Of a stretch of DNA of 38,788 bases, positions 32,241 to 38,788 are shown one piece after another (within the stretch, counting starts at the first letter, position 1; every line of letters begins with the position of its first letter). A model generated the notes under the pieces. The model did no database searches and was not told the DNA's origin. It was given only the letters and a program-made list of their open reading frames with translations. The position numbers and the translations under genes are program-made. Source of the DNA: Muribaculaceae bacterium (GTDB taxonomy: Bacteria > Bacteroidota > Bacteroidia > Bacteroidales > Muribaculaceae); assembly GCA_009775125.1 (NCBI GenBank), contig VSPD01000024.1, forward strand, positions 1 to 38,788. Reading direction: 5' to 3'.

Positions 32241-34066
32241 TAGAACGACTGCATGTCGACGAGGTGCTTGTAGTAGCCGCCGAGGGCGAGGAGGCTGTCG
32301 TGGGTGCCGCTTTCCACGATGCGGCCTTCGTGGAGCACGCAGATAAGGTCGGCGTTGCGGATTGTAGACAGGCGGTGGGCAATGACCAGGGTGGTGCGGT
32401 TGGCCATGAGGCGGTCGAGGGCCTGCTGCACGAGATGCTCGCTTTCGCTGTCGAGGGCCGAGGTGGCCTCGTCGAGGATGAGGATGGGCGGGTTTTTGAG
32501 GATGGCGCGCGCTATCGACAGGCGTTGACGCTGGCCTCCGGAGAGGCGGCAGCCGCGGTCGCCGATGGGGGTGTCGTAGCCTTGGGGCGAGGCGGCGATG
32601 AATTCGTGGGCGTTGGCAATGCGGGCAGCGTCGATTACTTGGTCCATTGTGGCGTCGGACACGCCAAATGTTATGTTGTTATAGAATGTGTCGTTGAACA
32701 GGATTGCTTCCTGGTTTACGTTGCCCATGAGCGAGCGCAGGTCGTGGACGCGCATCTGGCGGATGTCGGTGCCTCCGATGGTGATGGAGCCGCGGGCCAC
32801 GTCGTAGAAGCGCGGCAGCAGGTCGGCGAGGGTCGACTTTCCGGAGCCCGACTGTCCCACGATGGCCACGGTGGCGCCGGCCGGGATGTCGAGGTTGATG
32901 TCGGAGAGCACGGGGTGCTCGCCGTAGGCGAAGTCGACGTCGCGGTAGCGTATGTCGAGGGCGCGTGTGGGCAGGGGACGCGGGTCGGCCGGGTCGGCGA
33001 TGGGATTGTCGGCGTTGAGAATCTTGTCGATGCGCTGCATCGAGGCCAGGCCCTTTTGTATTGAATACATGGCCTTCGACAGGTCTTTGGCCGGATTGAT
33101 GATAGAGTAGAATATCACCATATAGTAGATGAAGGAGGCGGCGTTCATCGACGAGGCTCCGGTGAGGATAAGCGTGCCGCCAAACCACAGCACGATGGCT
33201 ATGGCCACGGTGCCGAGAAACTCGCTCATGGGGTGGGCCATCTGCTGGCGGCGCACCATGGCGTTCCACATGCGGAAATACACCTGGTTCTCGCGATGAA
33301 AACGTTCCTTTACCTTGCCTTCGGCGTTGAAGGCCTTGATTATGCGCAGGCCGCCGAGGGTCTCCTCGATGTTGGCCATGAGCAGGCCCCACTGGTCCTG
33401 CACTTCGAGGCTCTTGCGTTTGAGGCGTTTGCCCACGCGCCCCATCACCAGGCCGGCGAGCGGCAGCAGGATTAGGACAAACACGGTGAGCTGCCATGAT
33501 ATCACAATCATCATGGTGAGGCACACAAGAATCATGATGGGGTCTTTGAACATCATGTCGAGCGACGACATGATGGATGTCTCAATCTCGGCCACGTCGC
33601 CCGACATGCGGGCCATAACGTCGCCCTTGCGCTCGGAGGTGAAAAATCCGATGGGTAGCTGCGTCACTTTGTCGTAGACATAATTGCGGATGTCGCGCAC
33701 GATGCCCGAGCGCAGCGGTATCACGAAATAGAAGCTGAGATAGGTGGCGCCGGTTTTCAGCGCGGTCATGGCCACGAGCAGCGCGCCGAGCAGCGCCAGG
33801 GTGGATGCCTGGCCGAAATGCTCGATCGATACCTGTGTGTAATAGTAGAAATTGTTTACGGCCACCTCTTTGAGCGAAGCCGAGCCAATGGGCATGAACG
33901 AGTACGATGCCTCGCGTATCTGGAAAAGCATTTCCAGAATCGGGATAATCACGGCAAAGGAAAACAGCGTGAGGAAAGCCGCGAGGATATTGAATATGAT
34001 ATTGAGGGCGAGATATTTCTTGTAGGGCGGCACAAATCGCCGCAGGATGTTCATAAAATCTTTCAT
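32240..34066 (-). CDS. msbA: ABC exporter, MsbA-type (lipid A/lipid flippase family)
   Basis: The 608-residue half-transporter has an N-terminal six-helix domain (about 15-335) and a C-terminal ATPase. The ATPase has Walker A GQSGSGKST (404-412), signature LSGGQ (508-512), Walker B ILILDEATSALD and the H-loop VIAHRLST. The membrane-domain stretch QLPIGFFTSERKGDVMARMSGDVAEIE is typical of the MsbA/lipid-exporter group. The gene name is by resemblance; Bacteroidales carry several such exporters and a multidrug role is possible. It is downstream of the outer-membrane phospholipase gene on the same strand, separated by a large palindrome. Length is normal. Confidence 0.85.
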   Translation of the reverse strand: MKDFMNILRRFVPPYKKYLALNIIFNILAAFLTLFSFAVIIPILEMLFQIREASYSFMPIGSASLKEVAVNNFYYYTQVSIEHFGQASTLALLGALLVAMTALKTGATYLSFYFVIPLRSGIVRDIRNYVYDKVTQLPIGFFTSERKGDVMARMSGDVAEIETSIMSSLDMMFKDPIMILVCLTMMIVISWQLTVFVLILLPLAGLVMGRVGKRLKRKSLEVQDQWGLLMANIEETLGGLRIIKAFNAEGKVKERFHRENQVYFRMWNAMVRRQQMAHPMSEFLGTVAIAIVLWFGGTLILTGASSMNAASFIYYMVIFYSIINPAKDLSKAMYSIQKGLASMQRIDKILNADNPIADPADPRPLPTRALDIRYRDVDFAYGEHPVLSDINLDIPAGATVAIVGQSGSGKSTLADLLPRFYDVARGSITIGGTDIRQMRVHDLRSLMGNVNQEAILFNDTFYNNITFGVSDATMDQVIDAARIANAHEFIAASPQGYDTPIGDRGCRLSGGQRQRLSIARAILKNPPILILDEATSALDSESEHLVQQALDRLMANRTTLVIAHRLSTIRNADLICVLHEGRIVESGTHDSLLALGGYYKHLVDMQSF

Positions 34067-34099
34067 GTCGCGAAATTACGAAAAAATCCGCATTCCCAA

Positions 34100-34200
34100 C
34101 CACAAATTACGCAAATTACACAAATTACGCAAATTGCACACATTACAAAAAATACAAAATAATAAATTTACGTAATTTGTGAAATTCGCGTAATTTGCGG
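34100..34200. repeat. Large imperfect palindrome built from ACAAATTACGC units
   Basis: Left arm 34100-34129 and right arm 34171-34200 are 30 nt each and complementary at all but about four positions, with a 41-nt loop. The left side is itself a tandem of roughly 11-bp units (ACAAATTACGC, AAATTACAC). It lies between the phospholipase and MsbA-like genes. Confidence 0.8.
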
Positions 34201-34233
34201 TCCAAGCATGCCGCAGGCATGCCCAATCCGCGG

Positions 34234-35076
34234 TTAGAAGTCGGAGAAGAGTCTGGGCTTGATTTGGAGGCCGACGCGGAACTGGGAGTGGAATTGCTTG
34301 TAGTCGAGCAGGCCCTCGCCGTAGCCGTTGTAGTACTGGAAGAATAGGTATTGGTTGTCGTTTTTGAACAGGCGCACGCCAAACTCGAGGATGGTGTTCA
34401 TGTCGAAGGGGTTCCACTTGGCTCGGCGCACTGTGGTGATGGAGGCGTTGAAACGGCGGTCGTCGCTCATCCATTGGAAGCCGAACTGGTAGATTCCGGC
34501 ATATTTTGTGATGTTCTGGTTGTTTTGTCCGTCGACTATCGGAATCCAGAATTTGCCGTGTACCAGCACGTTGGGCGTAATCATAATGTTGGCTCCGAAC
34601 GACAGGCGGTTCCACGATCGTGAATCTATCGAGTCGCGGCCGTTGGACTCGTGCTCGAGCACCATGAAGGCCTTGCCTATGTAGCGGTTGCGCACAAAGA
34701 GCGGCTTTGCCAGGCCGATGCCGGGGTTGAAGTTGAGGTCGGTCATCGGCATGGAGTTTTGCAGGACGTTCCAGAACACTTTCTGTGTGTAGAATAGGTA
34801 GAGGTATGTGCCCCACGGGAGCGTCGATTTTGTGAGGCGTTGCGATATTGAGATCTGAAATTTTACGTTTGTGTTTGCGGCGGTGGGCTTGTGGCCTATG
34901 GGAGGGCCGAATATGAAGTAGTTGTCCTTGTACAGGCCGAAATACGGCTGTTTGTCGAAAGCGCGTCGCACGGAGTCGGTGTTGAATGACTCCGCGGGGG
35001 GCGCCACGATTTGTGCTTGCGCGAAGGCTGCGCCAAGCATCACAGACAGGAGTAATATTACGATTTTGGTTTTCAT
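34234..35076 (-). CDS. pldA: Outer-membrane phospholipase A
   Basis: The 280-residue outer-membrane barrel enzyme removes acyl chains from phospholipids mislocated in the outer leaflet. The start is the ATG at 35076, giving signal peptide MKTKIVILLLSVMLGAAFAQAQ; a TTG 21 bp upstream lies in the -7 box. The family motif is clear: LEHESNGRDSIDSRSWNRL, with the His-Ser-Asn triad at His142, Ser144 and Asn156 in this numbering. A YFGLYKDNYFIFG segment near the N-terminus and an aromatic C-terminal residue (Phe) are as expected for an outer-membrane barrel. It is 167 bp upstream of the MsbA-like gene on the same strand. Confidence 0.92.
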   Translation of the reverse strand: MKTKIVILLLSVMLGAAFAQAQIVAPPAESFNTDSVRRAFDKQPYFGLYKDNYFIFGPPIGHKPTAANTNVKFQISISQRLTKSTLPWGTYLYLFYTQKVFWNVLQNSMPMTDLNFNPGIGLAKPLFVRNRYIGKAFMVLEHESNGRDSIDSRSWNRLSFGANIMITPNVLVHGKFWIPIVDGQNNQNITKYAGIYQFGFQWMSDDRRFNASITTVRRAKWNPFDMNTILEFGVRLFKNDNQYLFFQYYNGYGEGLLDYKQFHSQFRVGLQIKPRLFSDF

Positions 35077-35085
35077 GTCCGGATG

Positions 35086-35093
35086 CAAAATTA
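35086..35093 (-). promoter_or_regulatory. -7 box (TAATTTTG) of the phospholipase gene
   Basis: Exact TAnnTTTG on the minus strand 9 nt before the ATG, predicting a very short leader. The -33 element is not matched. Confidence 0.45.
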
Positions 35094-35160
35094 GCAATAA
35101 GTTTGAAAAAATGTCATATGTATGCCATGAAAAGCTAATTTTTCTTCCATAAAGGCGAAA

Positions 35161-35194
35161 AAAATCCCGCTCCGCGTTGGCGGAACGGGATTTT
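35161..35194 (-). terminator. Terminator of pckA
   Basis: AAAATCCCGCTCCGC (35161-35175) pairs with GCGGAACGGGATTTT (35180-35194) with one mismatch and a 4-nt loop. The minus strand runs into seven T. Confidence 0.9.
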
Positions 35195-35225
35195 GTGAGT
35201 CGGTCAAGCCCTTCGGGCTCGATTA

Positions 35226-36869
35226 TTAGAGACGGGGGCCTGCTGCAACGAGAGCCTTGCCGGCTTCGTTGGTGGTGTATTTCTCGAAGTTCTTGATGAA
35301 GCGGCCGGCGAGGTCTTTTGCCTTGACGGTCCAGTCTTCGGGGTTGGCGTAGGTGTCGCGGGGATCGAGGATGGCGGGATCAACACCGGGGAGTGCGGTG
35401 GGCACTTCGAAATCGAAGATGTCGATTTTCTTGGTGGGGGCGGTGAGGATAGAGCCGTCGAGGATGGCGTTGATGATGCCGCGGGTGTCGCGGATGGAGA
35501 TGCGTTTGCCTGTGCCGTTCCAGCCGGTGTTCACCAGATAAGCCTTGGCGCCGGACTGTTCCATGCGCTTAACGAGTTCTTCGGCGTATTTGGTGGGGTG
35601 GAGTTCGAGGAATGCCTGGCCGAAGCAAGCCGAGAAAGTCGGGGTGGGTTCGGTGATGCCGCGTTCTGTACCGGCGAGCTTAGCGGTGAAGCCGCTGAGG
35701 AAGTAGTACTTGGTCTGCTCGGGGGTGAGGATAGAAACGGGGGGCAGTACGCCGAATGCGTCGGCGGAAAGGAAGATTACGTTCTTGGCGGCAGGACCTG
35801 CGGAGATGGGGCGAACGATCATCTCGATGTGGTCGATGGGGTAAGAAACGCGGGTGTTTTCTGTAACGCTCTTGTCGGTGAAGTCGATTTTGCCGGCAGC
35901 GTCAACGGTTACGTTCTCGAGCAGGGCGTTGCGACGGATAGCGTTGTAGATATCGGGTTCGGATTCCTTGTCGAGGTTGATAACTTTTGCATAGCAGCCG
36001 CCTTCGAAGTTGAACACGCCGTTGTCGTCCCAGCCATGTTCGTCGTCGCCGATGAGCAGACGGTTGGGGTCGGTGGAAAGGGTGGTCTTGCCTGTGCCGG
36101 AGAGACCGAAGAAGATGGCGGTGTTCTGGCCGTTGAGGTCGGTGTTGGCCGAGCAGTGCATGGAGGCGATGCCTTTGAGGGGGAGGTAGTAGTTCATCAT
36201 GGAGAACATACCTTTCTTCATTTCGCCGCCGTACCATGTGTTGATGATAACCTGTTCGCGCGATGTGATGTTGAATACAACGGCAGTTTCGGAGTTGAGG
36301 CCGAGTTCCTTGTAGTTGGTGAGTTTGGCCTTGGAAGCGTTGTAAACGATGAAGTCGGGAGTGAATTCGGCGAGTTCTTCAGCGGTGGGGCGGATGAACA
36401 TGTTGGTCACGAAGTGAGCCTGCCATGCCACTTCCACGATGAAGCGGACAGCCATGCGGGTGTCTTTGTTGGCGCCGCAGAAGCCGTCGACAACGTAGAG
36501 TTTCTTGCCGGAGAGTTCTTTGAGAGCGAGTTCCTTGCAAGCAGCCCATGCTTCTTCGGAAGCGGGTTTGTTGTCGTTTTTGTATTCGGGAGTAGTCCAC
36601 CATACGGTGTCCTTGGAGTTTTCATCCATTACGATGAATTTATCTTTGGGCGAGCGGCCGGTGAATTCGCCGGTCATAACGTTGATGGCGTCGAGTTCGG
36701 TGGGGATGCCACGTTCGAATCCTTCGAGCTGGGGGAGTTGTTCTTCTGCGAAGAGTTCTTCGTAAGTGGGGTTGTAGATTACCTCGGTGGTGTCGGCGAT
36801 GCCGTATTTTGCGAGGTCGGCCTTGACACCTGCAAGGCGCTGTTTTTTGATTTCTTCGAGCTGGCTCAT
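35226..36869 (-). CDS. pckA: Phosphoenolpyruvate carboxykinase (ATP)
   Basis: The 547-residue cytoplasmic enzyme interconverts oxaloacetate and PEP with ATP/ADP. In fermenting Bacteroidales it runs mainly toward oxaloacetate, fixing CO2 on the route to succinate and propionate. The P-loop GLSGTGKTT (255-263) is followed by the metal/nucleotide segment LLIGDDEHGWDDNGVFNFEGGCYAK, and FTGRSPKDKFIV (69-80) binds substrate. RGITEPTPTFSACFG is also conserved. Length and motifs are standard for the ATP-dependent class. Single-gene unit with its own -7 box and terminator. Confidence 0.97.
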   Translation of the reverse strand: MSQLEEIKKQRLAGVKADLAKYGIADTTEVIYNPTYEELFAEEQLPQLEGFERGIPTELDAINVMTGEFTGRSPKDKFIVMDENSKDTVWWTTPEYKNDNKPASEEAWAACKELALKELSGKKLYVVDGFCGANKDTRMAVRFIVEVAWQAHFVTNMFIRPTAEELAEFTPDFIVYNASKAKLTNYKELGLNSETAVVFNITSREQVIINTWYGGEMKKGMFSMMNYYLPLKGIASMHCSANTDLNGQNTAIFFGLSGTGKTTLSTDPNRLLIGDDEHGWDDNGVFNFEGGCYAKVINLDKESEPDIYNAIRRNALLENVTVDAAGKIDFTDKSVTENTRVSYPIDHIEMIVRPISAGPAAKNVIFLSADAFGVLPPVSILTPEQTKYYFLSGFTAKLAGTERGITEPTPTFSACFGQAFLELHPTKYAEELVKRMEQSGAKAYLVNTGWNGTGKRISIRDTRGIINAILDGSILTAPTKKIDIFDFEVPTALPGVDPAILDPRDTYANPEDWTVKAKDLAGRFIKNFEKYTTNEAGKALVAAGPRL

Positions 36870-36926
36870 AAAATCGGAATAAATATGTTGTTTATAGAAT
36901 ATTTCAATAATCTATTTTTTCAGATG

Positions 36927-36934
36927 CAAAGGTA
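36927..36934 (-). promoter_or_regulatory. -7 box (TACCTTTG) of pckA
   Basis: Exact TAnnTTTG on the minus strand with a leader of about 50 nt. No TTTG at the usual -33 spacing. Confidence 0.5.
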
Positions 36935-37008
36935 ATAACTTTTTCCGAAATGATGAAATATAATACGGAAAAATTTCCTTATTAATTATTTTTAAGATTT
37001 AGGCAATC

Positions 37009-37072
37009 ATAGGAGGCTTAGGCATCATAGGCATCATAGGACTCTTAGGCTTTCTATGCTTCCTATGATGCC
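37009..37072. repeat. 9-bp tandem repeat (GGCATCATA type) with inverted half
   Basis: Units GGAGGCTTA, GGCATCATA, GGCATCATA, GGACTCTTA follow in tandem. They then invert as TTTCTATGC, TTCCTATGA, so GGCATCATAGG (37021-37031 or 37030-37040) pairs with CCTATGATGCC (37062-37072). Same family as the arrays at 15765 and 16020. Confidence 0.7.
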
Positions 37073-37091
37073 GGCCCTGGCCACAAAAAAA

Positions 37092-37112
37092 AACGCCGCG
37101 GGAGGCGGCGTT
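37092..37112 (-). terminator. Terminator of rpsA
   Basis: AACGCCGC (37092-37099) pairs with GCGGCGTT (37105-37112), 5-nt loop; the minus strand continues into a run of nine T. T residues on the other strand make it potentially bidirectional. Confidence 0.9.
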
Positions 37113-37138
37113 TTTGTAATTGTGCTGTCGGCTGTTGA

Positions 37139-38788
37139 TTATTTGCCGGAGAGTTTTTCTTTGAGGGCTGCGAGTGCTTCGAGGTCGCCGAGAGTTGTTT
37201 TCTCGATGGCGGGAGCGGCAGCTGTTTCCTCGCGCTTGGGCTGACGGGGTTTCTTGGCGGCGCGTTCAGCTGTTTTTTCAGCACGGGCAACATCTTCGAA
37301 GATGCGGCTGTGGCTGAGGATGATGCGCTTGCTGTCTTTGTTGAACTCGATAACCTTGAAGTCGAGCTTTTCGTCAACCTTGGCTTGCGAGCCGTCTTCC
37401 TTAACGAGGTGTTTGGGAGTGGCGAAGCCTTCGACGCCGTAGGGGAGAGCTACGACAGCACCCTTGTCGAGCATTTCGACGATTGTGCCTTCGTGTACGG
37501 AGCCAACGGTGAAGATGGTCTCGAATACATCCCAGGGGTTTTCTTCGAGCTGCTTGTGGCCGAGGCTGAGGCGACGGTTGTCTTTGTCGATAGCGAGTAC
37601 TTCAACTTCGATGTCGGCACCGATTTGAGTGAATTCGCTGGGGTGTTTGATTTTCTTTGTCCAGGAAAGGTCGGAGATGTGGATGAGGCCTTCGACACCT
37701 TCTTCGATTTCGACGAATACGCCGAAGTTGGTGAAGTTGCGCACTTTTGCTGTGTGGCGTGAGCCGATGGGGTATTTGGTCTCGATGTTTTCCCAGGGAT
37801 CGTTTTTGAGCTGCTTGATGCCGAGGCTCATCTTGCGGTCCTCGCGGTCGAGGGTGAGGATCACGGCTTCGATTTCGTCGCCGACCTTCATGAAGTCCTG
37901 AGCGGAGCGGAGGTGCTGGCTCCACGACATTTCGCTTACGTGGATGAGGCCTTCTACGCCGGCAGCGATTTCGAGGAATGCGCCGTAATCGGCCATGACA
38001 ACAACTTTACCCTTGACTTTGTCGCCAACTTTGAGGTTGGGATCAAGAGCATCCCAGGGATGGGGATGGAGCTGCTTGAGACCGAGGGCGATGCGCTTCT
38101 TCTCGTTGTCGAAGTCGAGGATAACGACGTTGATTTTCTGGTCGAGTTCCACAACTTCGCTGGGGTGCGACACGCGGCCCCAGGAGAGGTCGGTGATGTG
38201 GATGAGGCCGTCTACGCCGCCGAGGTCGATGAACACGCCGTAAGAGGTGATGTTCTTGACAGTGCCTTCGAGCACCTGGCCTTTTTCGAGTTTGGAGATG
38301 ATTTCGCGTTTCTGCTGTTCGAGTTCGGCCTCGATGAGAGCCTTGTGAGAAACGACAACGTTTTTGAATTCTTCGTTGATTTTAACAACTTTGAATTCCA
38401 TTGTCTTGCCTACGAAGATATCGTAGTCGCGGATGGGCTTGACGTCGATTTGCGAGCCGGGGAGGAATGCCTCGATGCCGAACACATCGACAATCATGCC
38501 GCCTTTGGTGCGGCATTTGATGAAGCCTTTGATGATTTCATCGTTGGCGAGGGCCTCGTTCACGCGATCCCACGAGCGGGCTGCGCGAGCCTTTTTGTGA
38601 GAAAGGATGAGCTGGCCTTTTTTGTCTTCTTGGTTTTCGATGAATACCTCTACGGTGTCGCCGACTTTGATGTCGGGGTTGTAGCGGAATTCGCTCATGG
38701 GGATGATGCCGTCGCTCTTGTAGCCGATGTTAACCACAGCCTCGCGCTTGTTGAGGGCGATGATGGTACCTTCGATTACATCCTTGTC
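37139..38788 (-). CDS. rpsA: 30S ribosomal protein S1, N-terminus cut by window end
   Basis: The frame is open to the last base of the window (reading DKDVIEGTIIALNKREAVVNIGYKSDG), giving 549 residues. Full-length relatives have roughly 590-600, so about 50 are missing. Successive S1 OB-fold repeats are visible, for example GQVLEGTVKNITSYGVFIDLGGVDGLIHITDLSW and GSRHTAKVRNFTNFGVFVEIEEGVEGLIHISDLSW. The tail is basic and Ala-rich, ending TTLGDLEALAALKEKLSGK. S1 helps the 30S subunit bind mRNA, which is relevant here because Shine-Dalgarno sequences are weak or absent ahead of the genes in this window. The GTG at 38737 is an internal Val, not the start. Confidence 0.96.
   Translation of the reverse strand, partial: DKDVIEGTIIALNKREAVVNIGYKSDGIIPMSEFRYNPDIKVGDTVEVFIENQEDKKGQLILSHKKARAARSWDRVNEALANDEIIKGFIKCRTKGGMIVDVFGIEAFLPGSQIDVKPIRDYDIFVGKTMEFKVVKINEEFKNVVVSHKALIEAELEQQKREIISKLEKGQVLEGTVKNITSYGVFIDLGGVDGLIHITDLSWGRVSHPSEVVELDQKINVVILDFDNEKKRIALGLKQLHPHPWDALDPNLKVGDKVKGKVVVMADYGAFLEIAAGVEGLIHVSEMSWSQHLRSAQDFMKVGDEIEAVILTLDREDRKMSLGIKQLKNDPWENIETKYPIGSRHTAKVRNFTNFGVFVEIEEGVEGLIHISDLSWTKKIKHPSEFTQIGADIEVEVLAIDKDNRRLSLGHKQLEENPWDVFETIFTVGSVHEGTIVEMLDKGAVVALPYGVEGFATPKHLVKEDGSQAKVDEKLDFKVIEFNKDSKRIILSHSRIFEDVARAEKTAERAAKKPRQPKREETAAAPAIEKTTLGDLEALAALKEKLSGK

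Noticed and set aside
33818..34162. Frame with QITQITQITQ repeats near the palindrome
   Set aside because: It is a translation of the AAATTAC tandem units and antisense to the MsbA-like gene.
38735..38737. GTG as start of rpsA
   Set aside because: The S1 frame continues upstream to the window end with S1-like sequence; this GTG codes for an internal Val.

Overview
The window looks like chromosomal DNA of a gut Bacteroidales bacterium, most like Muribaculaceae. This rests on a SusC/SusD pair, Bacteroidota-only families (DUF3256, DUF4834, a DUF4105/Lnb-type protein), and repeated promoters of the Bacteroidota form TTTG, 19-20 nt, TAnnTTTG. Family names come from reading the proteins by eye; no database search was run. 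All but one of the protein genes lie on the minus strand. I saw no tRNA, rRNA, CRISPR array or transposase.

Layout, left to right. At 1-2412 are a DUF4105/Lnb-like membrane protein and an AraC-type regulator. At 2487-2860 a promoter is followed by a GC-rich stretch of mutually exclusive helices, a candidate structured RNA, and then the only plus-strand gene, a small secreted protein. At 3489-5740 is a DUF3256-xseA-xseB cluster (exonuclease VII). At 5750-8660 is an AT-richer accessory island: a hairpin-rich repeat, a DUF4268/PD-(D/E)xK-like protein, an unlisted 33-aa membrane peptide and an Abi/HEPN protein bracketed by a duplicated terminator-promoter module. At 8692-15610 are lpxA and a tripartite RND efflux pump. 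At 16066-17784 is psd-pssA-DUF4834 (phosphatidylethanolamine synthesis). At 18085-25062 is SusC-SusD plus a large lipoprotein. At 25732-31515 is a roughly 1,927-codon surface-protein gene interrupted by one in-frame TAG just after its signal peptide. At 31748-38788 are a small domain protein, an MsbA-type ABC exporter, an outer-membrane phospholipase A, ATP-type PEP carboxykinase and the 3' part of rpsA.

Much of the window concerns the cell envelope: lipid A synthesis (lpxA), a lipid-exporter-like ABC protein, an outer-membrane phospholipase, PS/PE synthesis, a lipoprotein-acylation candidate, efflux and glycan uptake. The intergenic regions are unusually rich in repeats. A roughly 280-bp modular hairpin element occurs in two near-complete copies (5922-6195 and 25343-25625, opposite orientations) plus fragments at 15873-15990 and 6209-6252. 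Its hairpin arms differ between copies by paired, compensating substitutions. Other families are a REP-like inverted unit, degenerate 9-bp tandem repeats and a 30-bp imperfect palindrome.

The observations most worth following are the candidate RNA at 2524-2860, the covarying dispersed element, the amber-interrupted giant gene and the small defence-like island.
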